A stretch of 64,000 nt of DNA from Pseudomonas silvicola (GCF_026651855.1 NZ_CP093280.1:6284501-6348500), one strand, 5' to 3'. Numbered from the stretch's first letter, positions 42,181-51,504 are shown. Notes: generated from the sequence alone by a model not told the origin. Numbers and translations are program-made.

Positions 42181-43965
42181 ATGAGCATTACCCCACCCCG
42201 TCGCCTGCGCAGCCAGGACTGGTTCGATGACCCGGCCCATGCCGACCTCACCGCGTTGTACACCGAGCGCTACATGAACCAGGGCCTGACCCGCGCCGAG
42301 CTGCAGTCCGGGCGCCCGATCATCGGCATCGCCCAGACCGGCAGCGACCTCACGCCCTGCAACCGCCACCACATCGAGCTGGCCAAGCGGGTCAAGGACG
42401 GCATACGCGATGCCGGTGGCATTCCCATGGAGTTCCCCGTGCACCCCATCGCCGAGCAATCGCGCCGGCCCACCGCCGCCCTGGACCGCAACCTGGCCTA
42501 CCTGGGGCTGGTGGAGGTGCTGCACGGCTATCCACTGGACGGCGTGGTGCTGACCACCGGCTGCGACAAAACCACTCCGGCCTGCCTGATGGCCGCCGCC
42601 ACCACCGACCTGCCGTCGATCGTACTGTCGGGCGGGCCCATGCTGGACGGCTGGCACAAGGGCCAGCGCATCGGCTCCGGTACCGTGCTGTGGCACGCGC
42701 GCAACCTGCTCAGCGCCGGCGAGATCGACTACGAAGGTTTCATGGAGATGACCACCGCCGCCTCGCCCTCCATCGGCCACTGCAACACCATGGGCACGGC
42801 CCTGTCGATGAACGCGCTGGCCGAAGCGCTGGGCATGTCGCTGCCAGGCTGCGCCAGCATTCCCGCCCCCTACCGCGAGCGCGGGCAAATGGCCTACGCC
42901 ACCGGCCTGCGCATCGTCGAGCTGGTGCGTGAAGATGTGCGGCCGTCGCAGATCATGACCCATGCCGCATTCGAAAACGCCATCGCCGTGGCTTCGGCCC
43001 TCGGCGCCTCCACCAACTGCCCACCGCACCTGATCGCCATCGCCCGCCACAGCGGCATCGACCTGAGCCTGGACGACTGGCAACGGGTGGGCGAAGACGT
43101 GCCCCTGCTGGTCAACTGCATGCCCGCCGGCGAGTACCTGGGGGAAGGTTTCCACCGCGCCGGCGGCGTGCCCGCGGTGATGCATGAACTGGCCAAGGTC
43201 GGTCGCCTGCACCAGGACTGCCGCAGCGTCAGCGGCCGCAGCATCGGCGAGATCGTCGCCCAGGCGCAGACCGTCGACCGCCAGGTGATCCGCAGCTACG
43301 AAGACCCGCTCAAGCACCGCGCCGGTTTCATCGTGCTCAGCGGCAACTTCTTCGACAGCGCCATCATGAAGATGTCGGTGGTGGGCGAGGCCTTTCGCAG
43401 TACCTACCTCAGCGACCCGCTTCAGCCCAACTGCTTCGAGGCGCGGGCCATCGTGTTCGACGGCCCCGAGGACTACCAGGCGCGCATCAACGACCCCACC
43501 CTGGACATCGACGAGCGCTGCATCCTGGTCATCCGTGGCTGCGGGACCGTGGGCTACCCCGGCAGTGCCGAGGTGGTGAACATGGCGCCCCCGGCCGAGC
43601 TGATCAAGCGCGGCATCGACTCCTTGCCGTGTCTGGGCGATGGTCGCCAGAGCGGCACCTCGGCCAGCCCGTCGATCCTCAACATGTCACCGGAAGCGGC
43701 GGTGGGCGGTGGTCTGGCGCTGTTGCGCACGGGCGACCGGTTGCGCGTGGACCTCAACGGCCGCAGCGTCAACCTGCTGGTGGACGACGCCATCCTGGAG
43801 GCCCGACGCCAGGAAGCCTTGCCCGCCATACCGGCCTCGCAGACGCCGTGGCAGGAGCTGTACCGGCAACTGGTGGGCCAGCTCTCCACCGGTGGCTGCC
43901 TGGAACCGGCCACCCTGTACTGGCGGGTGATCCCGGAAAACGGCGCGCCGCGCCACTCTCACTGA
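42181..43965 (+). CDS. IlvD/Edd-family sugar-acid dehydratase (arabonate/xylonate dehydratase type)
   Basis: A 594-residue Fe-S dehydratase that converts an aldonate into a 2-keto-3-deoxy acid. The cluster ligands are in place: C60 (DLTPCN), C128 (TTGCDKTTPA) and C201 (IGHCNTMGTA). Near the C-terminus CLGDGRQSGTSASPSILNMSPEAAVGG carries the conserved serine region. The size and the DWFDDPAHADLTALYTERYMNQGLTRAELQSGRPIIGIAQTGSDL opening match pentonate dehydratases rather than IlvD itself. It is the entry enzyme of the operon; the stereochemistry of the substrate cannot be read from sequence. Confidence 0.9.
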   Translation: MSITPPRRLRSQDWFDDPAHADLTALYTERYMNQGLTRAELQSGRPIIGIAQTGSDLTPCNRHHIELAKRVKDGIRDAGGIPMEFPVHPIAEQSRRPTAALDRNLAYLGLVEVLHGYPLDGVVLTTGCDKTTPACLMAAATTDLPSIVLSGGPMLDGWHKGQRIGSGTVLWHARNLLSAGEIDYEGFMEMTTAASPSIGHCNTMGTALSMNALAEALGMSLPGCASIPAPYRERGQMAYATGLRIVELVREDVRPSQIMTHAAFENAIAVASALGASTNCPPHLIAIARHSGIDLSLDDWQRVGEDVPLLVNCMPAGEYLGEGFHRAGGVPAVMHELAKVGRLHQDCRSVSGRSIGEIVAQAQTVDRQVIRSYEDPLKHRAGFIVLSGNFFDSAIMKMSVVGEAFRSTYLSDPLQPNCFEARAIVFDGPEDYQARINDPTLDIDERCILVIRGCGTVGYPGSAEVVNMAPPAELIKRGIDSLPCLGDGRQSGTSASPSILNMSPEAAVGGGLALLRTGDRLRVDLNGRSVNLLVDDAILEARRQEALPAIPASQTPWQELYRQLVGQLSTGGCLEPATLYWRVIPENGAPRHSH

Positions 43966-43980
43966 CCGCAAGGAATGGCC

Positions 43981-45150
43981 ATGCACCTGACAATCGACAA
44001 CTCCCTGCCCCACGACTGGGCCCACGCTACCCTGGTTGGCCGCGCATGGCTGCCGGCCCCCGTCGCCGGCCCGGCCGTGGTGCTGATTCGCGAAGGCCGC
44101 GTACTGGATATCACCGGGGGCTTCGCCACGGTGAGCGAGCTGCTGGAACAGGAAGACCCCGTCAGGGCCCTGGGCAGGGCCACGGGCACTGACCTGGGCA
44201 GCATCGAGGCCTTGCTGGCCAACAGTGGCGAGCAGCGGAACGCGGACCAACCGTCACTGTTGGCCCCCATCGACCTGCAAGTGATCAAGGCAGCCGGGGT
44301 GACCTTCGCCGCCAGCATGATCGAGCGGGTCATCGAGGAAAAGGCCGCTGGCGATGCCGGCCAGGCGGAGCGCATTCGTACCCTGGTGCACGAGGTGATC
44401 GGCGAAAACCTGCGTAACCTGCAGCCTGGTTCCCCCGAGGCGATGCGCCTCAAGCAGGTGCTGATCGACCAGGGCATGTGGTCGCAATACCTGGAGGTAG
44501 GCATCGGCCCCGACGCCGAGATTTTCACCAAGGCGCCGGTGCTATCGGCCGTGGGCAGCGGCAGCGCGGTGGGCGTGCACCCAGGCTCGCACTGGAACAA
44601 CCCCGAACCCGAGGTAGTGCTGGTGGTCAACAGCCGCGGGCGCATCCAGGGCGCCACCCTGGGCAACGACGTCAACCTGCGCGACTTCGAAGGCCGCAGC
44701 GCCCTGCTGCTGGGCAAAGCCAAGGACAATAATGCCTCCTGTGCGCTGGGGCCATTCATTCGCCTGTTTGACGGCTCGTTCGATCTGGACACCGTGCGCG
44801 GCTGCGAAGTCGGCCTGCGCGTGGAAGGCCTGGACGGCTACGTGTTGCAAGGCTGCAGCGCCATGGCCCAGATCAGCCGCGACCCGCAGGACCTGGCCGG
44901 CCAGGCGTTGAACGCCAACCACCAATACCCCGACGGGTTCGTCCTGTTCCTGGGCACCCTGTTCGCCCCCACCGACGACCGCGACCAGCCCGGCCAGGGC
45001 TTCACCCACAAGCCCGGCGACCGCGTGAGCATCCACAGCCCGGCCCTGGGCGCCCTGCACAACCGCGTCACCGCCAGCGACCAGGCCCCCCCGTGGCGGT
45101 TTGGCGTGGGCGCGCTGATGCGTAACCTGGCCAAGCGGGGGTATCTCTGA
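43981..45150 (+). CDS. FAH-superfamily 2-keto-3-deoxy-arabinonate dehydratase-like protein
   Basis: A 389-residue enzyme with an N-terminal extension and a FAH catalytic domain: GVTFAASMIERVIEEKAAGD, VGIGPDAEIFTKAPVLSAVGSGSAVGVHPGSHWNNPEPEVVLVVN (metal acids), GNDVNLRDFEGRSALLLGKAKDNNASCALGPFIRLF. This pattern is that of 2-keto-3-deoxy-D-arabinonate dehydratases, which give alpha-ketoglutarate semialdehyde. No semialdehyde dehydrogenase is present in the window. AAGGA at 43969 favours the ATG at 43981 over 43975. It is the last gene before the repeat array. Confidence 0.85.
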   Translation: MHLTIDNSLPHDWAHATLVGRAWLPAPVAGPAVVLIREGRVLDITGGFATVSELLEQEDPVRALGRATGTDLGSIEALLANSGEQRNADQPSLLAPIDLQVIKAAGVTFAASMIERVIEEKAAGDAGQAERIRTLVHEVIGENLRNLQPGSPEAMRLKQVLIDQGMWSQYLEVGIGPDAEIFTKAPVLSAVGSGSAVGVHPGSHWNNPEPEVVLVVNSRGRIQGATLGNDVNLRDFEGRSALLLGKAKDNNASCALGPFIRLFDGSFDLDTVRGCEVGLRVEGLDGYVLQGCSAMAQISRDPQDLAGQALNANHQYPDGFVLFLGTLFAPTDDRDQPGQGFTHKPGDRVSIHSPALGALHNRVTASDQAPPWRFGVGALMRNLAKRGYL

Positions 45151-45154
45151 GCGC

Positions 45155-46810
45155 AAGGCGGGGCGGACCGGGCAATGGAGCAGGCATAACTGGCCCGAAA
45201 CAGAGGTGGGAGCGGGCGGCGCCAGATCTCAAGGGCGCCGGAAAAACCAAGGCATGCACATGGAGGCCCTGACCCCATCCAAAGCCAAACCAACAAGGCG
45301 GTCAAGGCAATGGCACAGACATAACTGGCCCGAAACAGATGTAGGAGCGAGGGGGGCGCCTAGCCCTTGCTCGCGAAGCGCCGCGCGGGCGGCGCGCGGT
45401 CTCAAGGGCGCCGGAAAAACCAAGGCATGCACATGGAGGCCCTGACCCAATCTCCAGCCAAACCAACAAGGCGGGCCAGGCAATGGCACAGGCATAACTG
45501 GCCCGAAACAAATGTAGGAGCAGAGCTTGCTCGCGAAGCGCCGCGCGGGCGGCGCACGGTCTCAAGGGCGCCGGAGAACCCAAGCCATGCACCTCGCCGC
45601 CCTGACCCAATCCCCAGCCAAACCAACAAGGCGGACCAGGCAATGGCACAGGCATAACTGGCCCGAAACAGATGTAGGAGCAGAGCTTGCTCGCGAAGCG
45701 CCGCGCGGGCGGCGCGCGGTCTCAAGGGCGCCGGAAAAACCAAGGCATGCACATGGAGGCTCTGACCCAATCTCCAGCCAAACCAACAAGGCGGACCAGG
45801 CAATGGCACAGGCATAACTGGCCCGAAACAGATGTGGGACCGGGCTTGCCCGGGAAGCGCCGCGCGGGCGGCGCACGGTCTCGAGGGCGCCGGAAAAACC
45901 AAGGCATGCACATGGAGGCCCTGACCCGATCCCAAGGCGAACAACCAAGGCGGACCAGGCAATGGCACAGGCATAACTGGCCCGAAACAGATGTAGGAGC
46001 AGAGCTTGCTCGCGAAGCGCCGCGCGGGCGGCGCACGGTCTGAAGGGCTCTGGAGAATCCAAGCCATGCACCTAGAGGCCATGATGCGGTTTCATGACTG
46101 GCCGTTAGGGCCCCGCTAGAGATCTCATCATGGCCACCAAGCGCTAGTCGATGGTGTTGTAGCGCCCTTGAGACCGTGCGCCGCCCGCGCGGCGCTTCGC
46201 GAGCAAGCTCTGCTCCTACGTCTGTTTCGGGCCAATTATGTCTGTGGGATTGCCTGGTCCGCCTTGTTTTTCCGGCTTGAGGCCGTATCAAGGCCGCCAG
46301 GTGCATGCCTCAAGGTTTCCGGCGCCCTTGAGACCGTGCGCCGCCCGCGCGGCGCTTCGCGAGCAAGGGCTAGGCGCCCCCCTCGCTCCTACGTTTGTTT
46401 CGGGCCAGTTATGTCTGTGGGATTGCCTGGTCCGCCTTGTTCTTCCGGCTTGAGACCGTATCATGGCCACCAGGTGCATGCCTCAAGGTTTCCGGCGCCC
46501 TCGAGACCGTGCGCCGCACGCGCGGCGCTTCGCGAGCAAGGGCTAGGCGCCCCCCTCGCTCCTACGTCTGTTTCGGGCCAGTTACGTCTGTGAGATTGCC
46601 TGGTCCGCCTTGGTTGTTCGCCTGGAGATTGGGTCAGGGCCTCTAGGTGCATGCCTTGGTTTCTCCAGCGCCCTTGCGACCGTGCGCCGCCCGCGCGGCG
46701 CTTCCCGGGCAAGCCCGGTCCCACATCTGTTTCAGGCCAGTTATGCCTGTGCCATTGCCTGGTCCGCCTTGTTTGCCTGGCTTGAGATTGGGTCAGGGCC
46801 AGATCTTCAG
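45155..46810. repeat. Array of ten ~160-bp REP-derived repeat units, six direct then four inverted
   Basis: The unit anchor ATAACTGG stands at 45186, 45321, 45494, 45654, 45814 and 45973. Its complement stands at 46232, 46405, 46578 and 46737 (with single-base changes in two). Spacings are 159-160 bp with 135- and 173-bp variants. Each full unit holds GTAGGAGC..CTTGCTCGCGAAG (a REP core), a GC hairpin such as GCGCCGCGCGGGCGGCGC, and a conserved segment including GGCATGCACATGGAGGCC. A unique ~75-bp centre (46085-46160) separates the two halves. The array fills the gap between the convergent FAH and sensor-kinase genes and carries no believable gene. It could form a very large cruciform or RNA hairpin. 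Confidence 0.92.
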
Positions 46811-46840
46811 GGCATCGTTTCCCAAGTCAGCCACCGCCCC

Positions 46841-46866
46841 GGTAGGACCGGGCGAAAGCTCGGGAA
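46841..46866. repeat. Single REP-like arm after the array
   Basis: GGTAGGACCGGGCGAAAGCT.. is one arm of the element found as inverted pairs at 38742, 53042 and 58434. It sits 19 bp beyond the stop of the sensor kinase gene. Confidence 0.6.
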
Positions 46867-46884
46867 CAGGCAACACTTGGCGGA

Positions 46885-48228
46885 TCAAGCCACCGGCAAT
46901 CGCAGATTCAAGCGCAAGCCCGGGTTGAGGTTCTGCGCCCACAACTCACCGCCTTGCAGTTGCACTCGGCAGCGGGCGATGGTCAGGCCCAGGCCGAAGC
47001 CGTCGCCACCGGGGCGGGAGGCATTGAGGCGGGTGAAGGGTTCGAAGATGCCTTCCAGCGACTGCTCGGCCACACCGGGGCCCTGGTCGTCGATCCACAA
47101 GTGCCAGTGGCCCGTTTCCCGCCGCCCACCCAGGCGCACCTGGCCGGCGGCCGGGGAATGGCGAATGGCGTTGCGCAAGATGTTTTCCATGGCCTGGGCC
47201 AGGCCGTTGAGGTGGCAGCGCACCCAGCACGGGCCGCCCAGCTCGTTGGGCATCTGCTCGGTGGTCCAACCGGATTCGAAGCAGGCATCCTCGCGCAACA
47301 TCTCCCACAAGGTCCCCACCTCCAGGCTGTCCAAGGCCAGCTGTGGCCGCTCGGTGTCCAGCCACACCAGTTCCAGCGTGTCATCCACCAGTTGGCGCAT
47401 GCACTGCACTTCCCGCGCCAGGCGCTGGCGCAGGGCCGGGGCGTCCGCATCGCTTTCCACCGCCACTTGCAGGCGACTAAGGGGGGTGCGCAGTTCGTGG
47501 GACATGTCGCGCAGCAACCGCCGCTGCAAGGCCACGGTCTGCTGCAAGCGGTCAGCCATGTGGTCGAAGGTGCGGCCCAGGTCACCCAGTTCGTCAGCGC
47601 GACGGGTGATGACGGCCGGCAGCCGTGTTTCCAACCGCCCTTCACGCAAGGCGTTGGCGTGGGCATGCAAGTGCGCCAGGGGGCCGATCAGCAGTCGATA
47701 CAGCAGCGCGCCGATCAGCAAGGACAGCGCCGCCGGCACCAGCCAGTGGGCGATCAGTTGCCAGCTCACGGACATGCCGGGCACGAAGCGGTCGGGTAAC
47801 TGCAGCACCAATTGCCCGCTACCGGGGTCGATGGGGAACGCCACCTTGATCAACAAGGGCCCCCGGGCACGGGCGCTCATGGCCCAGTCGATCTCACGGG
47901 CAAAACCCAGGGCGTGGCGCTCGCGTGGGTTGAGCCGGCGCCCGTCCAACGGCCGCATGTCGGCGCCCAGTACAACGGCCCAGCCTGGTTCGCGCACACT
48001 GAAGCGCTGTTCCCACTGGCCCAGCGCCGCTGGCCCGCCAGCACTCCATACCGCTTCTGCCTCAGCGGCATAGCCCCGCAGGGCTTGCTGGGCGCTATCG
48101 GAAAGCCGGTAGCCTTCGCGCTCGAAATGCATGCCCCAGGAACGGCTGAGCCAGATCACCAGCAACATCAGGGTGGCCAGCAACGCGCACAACTTCCACA
48201 ACACCGAACCACGGCCCGGCAGCTTCAT
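46885..48228 (-). CDS. Two-component sensor histidine kinase (PirS/PfeS-like)
   Basis: A 447-residue membrane kinase with a first helix at LWKLCALLATLMLLVIWLSRSW (about 10-31), a periplasmic loop of about 130 residues, a second helix LIAHWLVPAALSLLIGALLYRLLIG, a HAMP domain, the HisKA box RDMSHELRTPLSRLQVAVES (phosphohistidine in SHELRTP) and an HATPase domain (NILRNAIRHSP, WIDDQGPGVAEQ, GFGLGLTIARC). ATG 48228 overlaps the regulator stop (ATGA). It is next to a FepA/PirA-type receptor, so it probably senses a catecholate siderophore complex in the periplasm. Confidence 0.88.
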   Translation of the reverse strand: MKLPGRGSVLWKLCALLATLMLLVIWLSRSWGMHFEREGYRLSDSAQQALRGYAAEAEAVWSAGGPAALGQWEQRFSVREPGWAVVLGADMRPLDGRRLNPRERHALGFAREIDWAMSARARGPLLIKVAFPIDPGSGQLVLQLPDRFVPGMSVSWQLIAHWLVPAALSLLIGALLYRLLIGPLAHLHAHANALREGRLETRLPAVITRRADELGDLGRTFDHMADRLQQTVALQRRLLRDMSHELRTPLSRLQVAVESDADAPALRQRLAREVQCMRQLVDDTLELVWLDTERPQLALDSLEVGTLWEMLREDACFESGWTTEQMPNELGGPCWVRCHLNGLAQAMENILRNAIRHSPAAGQVRLGGRRETGHWHLWIDDQGPGVAEQSLEGIFEPFTRLNASRPGGDGFGLGLTIARCRVQLQGGELWAQNLNPGLRLNLRLPVA

Positions 48229-48935
48229 GCCTGTGCGCCCTTGAGCACGTACCCCTTGCCCCACACCGTCTCCACCCGGCCCTCGAAACCCACGGCGGCC
48301 AGCTTGCGCCGCACGTGGCTGACGTGCAGGTCCAGCACCCGGTCCTGCAACGAATAGGGCCGGTGCAGCACGCGCTGGTAGAGGAAGGTCTTGCTCAGCA
48401 CCTCATCAGGGTGCGACAGCAGGGTTTCCATCAACCGGAATTCCACAGGGGTGAACCCGGCCCTGGCCGCGCCCAGGCACATGTCCTGCACGCCGTCATC
48501 GCAACGGCGCAGTTGCCCATCCTCGGCACTCACGGGGGCCGAGCGCTCATAGGCCACTCGGCGCAGCACCGCATCGATGCGCACATCCATCTCGCCCATG
48601 CTGAATGGTTTGGGCAGGTAGTCGTCGGCGCCCTGGCTGAAGCCAATGATGCGGTCCTGCTCGGCGCCCAGCGCCGACATCAGGATCACCGGCACGGTAA
48701 AGCGCTGGCGCAGCTGCCCCAGCAACTGCAGGCCATTGCTGCCTTGCAGCAGAATGTCCATCAGGATCAGGTCGAAACCTTGCCAGCGCTGCGGGGTGCC
48801 AAGGCCTGGCGTGCCGTCCCACAGGGTCACGTCAAAACCACGTTTGCGCAGGTGCTGGTCCAGATGTTCGGCCAGCAGGCGATCGTCTTCCACGGCGAGA
48901 ATTCTCGTCCTGGCAGCGGGTTGGGTAGCAATCAC
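48225..48935 (-). CDS. OmpR-family response regulator (PirR/PfeR-like)
   Basis: A 236-residue response regulator: receiver domain RILAVEDDRLLAEHLDQ (acidic pocket), phospho-acceptor in DLILMDILLQGSNG, GADDYLPKPF (lysine), and a C-terminal winged helix (FTPVEFRLMETLLSHPDEVLSKTFLYQRVL..RVLDLHVSHVRRKL..VETVWGKGYVL). The start is probably a GTG at 48935 (VIATQPAARTRIL) behind GAGAG. The upstream frame to 49013 runs through the Fur-box region and is unlikely. It probably activates the divergent receptor gene. Confidence 0.88.
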   Translation of the reverse strand: MIATQPAARTRILAVEDDRLLAEHLDQHLRKRGFDVTLWDGTPGLGTPQRWQGFDLILMDILLQGSNGLQLLGQLRQRFTVPVILMSALGAEQDRIIGFSQGADDYLPKPFSMGEMDVRIDAVLRRVAYERSAPVSAEDGQLRRCDDGVQDMCLGAARAGFTPVEFRLMETLLSHPDEVLSKTFLYQRVLHRPYSLQDRVLDLHVSHVRRKLAAVGFEGRVETVWGKGYVLKGAQA

Positions 48936-48992
48936 AAGGGGTAACTCTCGACAGAAAACGGACAGGGGCTGGCACGCCCCAATGATGCAAAT

Positions 48993-49011
48993 TGTAATTA
49001 TTATCAAATGC
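48993..49011. promoter_or_regulatory. Fur-like box between the two-component genes and the receptor gene
   Basis: On the minus strand GCATTTGATAATAATTACA matches the 19-bp Fur consensus GATAATGATAATCATTATC at 12 positions, including a full GATAAT hexamer. It lies 58 bp upstream of the regulator start and about 195 bp upstream of the receptor. It fits iron repression of the regulator genes. Confidence 0.6.
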
Positions 49012-49024
49012 AAGATGGCAAAGC

Positions 49025-49113
49025 TTTACGAAATTTACAGTTGCACCGCCCGACTCGGGCTGCCACTTCACGCAGGAGGTAAATTTTGTAAATAAGATTT
49101 ATTAACATTTACG
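49025..49113. promoter_or_regulatory. TTTAC direct repeats, candidate response-regulator operators
   Basis: TTTAC-gaaa-TTTAC (49025-49038) and, inverted, GTAAA-tttt-GTAAA (49079-49092) are 9-bp-period direct repeats. A single TTTACG follows at 49108. OmpR-family regulators bind such tandem half-sites. The positions upstream of the receptor gene suit activation by the neighbouring PirR-like regulator. The 270-bp gap (48936-49205) holds nothing else besides the Fur-like box. Confidence 0.5.
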
Positions 49114-49205
49114 ACTGCCTATTATCGCACCCCGTCTGGACAGCCGCCCAACGCCGCTCAGGGAAAGAAGCGGCGACGGTTCCACATTTCAACGGGAGTA
49201 TCGTC

Positions 49206-51455
49206 GTGGTTTTTCGTGCATCACTCAGCCGCCTTTCAATCGCCATCCTGGCTGCCTCCATGTCCCCTGCCCTGCTGGCCGACACCACCGCCAGCCGCGC
49301 CGACACGGCGAAAGCCATCGATGACCGGGCCATTACCCTGGACAACACCATGGTCACTGCCGAGAAGGAGCTGAAACAGGCACCGGGCGTGTCGATCATC
49401 ACCGCCGACGATATCCAGAAGGCGCCGCCGGTCAACGACCTGTCGGACATCATCCGCAAAATGCCGGGCGTCAACCTCACCGGCAACAGCGCCAGCGGCG
49501 TGCGTGGCAACAACCGCCAGATCGACATTCGCGGCATGGGCCCGGAAAACACCCTGATCCTGATCGACGGCCTGCCGGTGGAGTCGCGCAACTCGGTGCG
49601 CTACGGCCGCACCGGCGACCGCGATACCCGCGGCGACACCAACTGGGTGCCGGCGGACGAAGTGCAGCGCATCGAAGTGGTCCGTGGCCCTGCCGCGGCG
49701 CGCTATGGCAACGGCGCGGCCGGCGGCGTGGTGAACATCATCACCAAGCAGCCCACCCAGGAAACCCACGGCAACTTCAGCGTGTACACCGACATGCCCA
49801 AGGACAAGGACGAAGGCGCCACCAAGCGCGCCACCTTCGGCCTCAGCGGGCCGCTGACCGACAACCTGACTTACCGGGTATACGGCAACCTGAGCAAGAC
49901 CGACCGCGACAGCACCGACATCAACGAAGGCCACGAAGCGGCGGGCGAATCCGCCGCCTCCGGTGCCGAGGGTGTGCGCAACAAGGACATCAACGGCCGG
50001 CTGACCTGGAAACTGGACGAGCGCCAGAGCATCGACTTCGACGCCAGCTACAGCCGCCAGGGCAACATCTACGACGGCGACAACCAGTACAACCAGAGCC
50101 TGACCAGCAAGAAGGCCGCCAGCGCCGCGCCGTGGGTGGGCCGCGAAACCAATGTCATGTACCGCAACAACTTCGCCATCACCCACAACGGCGACTGGGA
50201 CTTCGGTACCAGCAAGTTCTATGTGCAGTACGAGCACACCCGCAACCGCCGCCTGGACGAAGGCCTGACCGGGGGCGTGGAAGGGACCATCGACTCCACC
50301 GACTTCAGCACCAGCGACTTGCAGAACTACCTGGCCCACGGCGAGTTCAACATCCCGCTCAGCACCCGCCTGCCGCAGACCCTGACCTTGGGCGGCGAAT
50401 GGAACCGCCAGGAGCTGGATGACCCGGCCTCCACCAGCCAGGCGTTGTCCTCGGGCAGCTACTACAGCGGCACCACCTCGGCCGACTCCATCGCCGGGCT
50501 CGCCTCGGGCACCCGCAGCAGCAAATCGGCGGCGAACATCGGTTCGCTGTTCGCCGAAGACAACATCGAGCCATGGGCCGGCGCCACCCTGACCCCAGGC
50601 GTGCGCATGGACGACCACACCGATTTCGGCGTGAACTGGTCGCCCAGCCTGAACATGACCCAGAAGCTCAACGACGAGTTCACCCTGAAGGCCGGTATCG
50701 CCCGCGCGTTCAAGGCGCCGAACCTGTACCAACTGGACCCCAACTACCTGTTGCTCAGCTCTGGCAACGGCTGCCCGATCGGCAGCACCGGCAGTTGCTA
50801 CATCCAGGGTAACGACAACCTGAAAGCCGAGACCAGCGTCAACAAGGAAATCGGCCTGGAGTTCAAGCGTGAAGGCTGGATCGCCGGCCTGACGTTTTTC
50901 CGCAACGACTATCACAACAAGGTGGTGGCCGGCACCGACATCGAGGGTTACTCCTCGGGCGGCAACATGATCCTCAAGTGGGAAAACGCCAAGAAGGCCG
51001 TGACCCAGGGCTTTGAAGCCAACCTCACCGTGCCACTGGCCGACAACCTGAGCTGGACCACCAACGGCACCTACATGCAGGAAAACAAAGACCTGGACAC
51101 CGGCAATGTGCTGTCGATGATTCCCAAGTACACCGTCAATTCGATGCTGGACTGGCAGGTCAATGACAAGTTCTCGACTCAGCTGAGCATCACCAGCTTC
51201 GGCCGCCAGAAACCGCCGACCGTGGGCACCACCAAGGTTGATGCCGCAGGGGTGAGCACCGAGGAAGTGGGCGCCTACAGCCTGGTCAATATCAACGTCG
51301 GCTACCAACTGACCAAGAACGTGCGCCTGGGCGCTGGTGTGAACAATATCTTCGACAAGAAGCTGTACCGCGAAGGCAACTCCAATAGCGCTGGCGCGGC
51401 CACCTATAACCAGCATGGCCAGGCGGTGTACGCCAGCGTGTCGACCTCGTTCTGA
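49206..51455 (+). CDS. pirA: Catecholate siderophore TonB-dependent receptor (FepA/PirA/PfeA type)
   Basis: A 749-residue outer-membrane receptor. Signal peptide to about 25; TonB box near TLDNTMVTAEKELKQAPGVSIITADDI; plug motifs LSDIIRKMPGVNLTGNSASGVRGNNRQIDIRGMGPENTLILIDGLPVESRNSVRYGRTGDRDTRGDTNWVPADEVQRIEVVRGPAAARYGNGAAGGVVNIITK. This is the FepA signature for ferric enterobactin and related catecholates. The barrel ends in VYASVSTSF. It starts at a GTG behind GGGAG. It is divergent from the PirRS-like genes and downstream of a Fur-like box. PirA and PfeA cannot be distinguished from sequence alone. Confidence 0.88.
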   Translation: MVFRASLSRLSIAILAASMSPALLADTTASRADTAKAIDDRAITLDNTMVTAEKELKQAPGVSIITADDIQKAPPVNDLSDIIRKMPGVNLTGNSASGVRGNNRQIDIRGMGPENTLILIDGLPVESRNSVRYGRTGDRDTRGDTNWVPADEVQRIEVVRGPAAARYGNGAAGGVVNIITKQPTQETHGNFSVYTDMPKDKDEGATKRATFGLSGPLTDNLTYRVYGNLSKTDRDSTDINEGHEAAGESAASGAEGVRNKDINGRLTWKLDERQSIDFDASYSRQGNIYDGDNQYNQSLTSKKAASAAPWVGRETNVMYRNNFAITHNGDWDFGTSKFYVQYEHTRNRRLDEGLTGGVEGTIDSTDFSTSDLQNYLAHGEFNIPLSTRLPQTLTLGGEWNRQELDDPASTSQALSSGSYYSGTTSADSIAGLASGTRSSKSAANIGSLFAEDNIEPWAGATLTPGVRMDDHTDFGVNWSPSLNMTQKLNDEFTLKAGIARAFKAPNLYQLDPNYLLLSSGNGCPIGSTGSCYIQGNDNLKAETSVNKEIGLEFKREGWIAGLTFFRNDYHNKVVAGTDIEGYSSGGNMILKWENAKKAVTQGFEANLTVPLADNLSWTTNGTYMQENKDLDTGNVLSMIPKYTVNSMLDWQVNDKFSTQLSITSFGRQKPPTVGTTKVDAAGVSTEEVGAYSLVNINVGYQLTKNVRLGAGVNNIFDKKLYREGNSNSAGAATYNQHGQAVYASVSTSF

Positions 51456-51458
51456 GCC

Positions 51459-51482
51459 TTTACAAATGTACCAATTTGTAAA
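51459..51482 (+). terminator. AT-rich hairpin after the receptor gene
   Basis: TTTACAAA and TTTGTAAA form a perfect 8-bp stem around TGTACCAA, starting 4 bp after the receptor stop and followed by AAAAC. It has no U-tract on the plus strand, so it may also be a TTTAC-type operator pair for the next gene. Confidence 0.45.
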
Positions 51483-51485
51483 AAA

Positions 51486-51504
51486 CAGAATGATTATCAT
51501 TGCA
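51486..51504. promoter_or_regulatory. Fur-like box upstream of the YncE-like gene
   Basis: CAGAATGATTATCATTGCA matches the Fur consensus at 13 of 19 positions, with the core AATGATTATCATT. It lies 67 bp before the ATG at 51571 and supports iron-repressed expression of the YncE-like protein. Confidence 0.72.

Noticed and set aside
45229-46724. Many overlapping reading frames in the repeat array, encoding similar Trp/Pro/Arg-rich 'proteins' on both strands
   Set aside because: They are the same 160-bp repeat read in several frames, have no ribosome-binding sites or family resemblance, and arise because the GC-rich units lack stops.
45155-46810. CRISPR-like appearance of regularly spaced repeats
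   Set aside because: The whole ~160-bp unit is conserved, there are no variable spacers between short repeats, the array inverts midway, and no cas genes are present.
45155-46810. Retron or other reverse-transcribed element suggested by the large inverted structure
   Set aside because: No reverse transcriptase gene lies in the window and the repeats match REP cores rather than msr-msd RNA.
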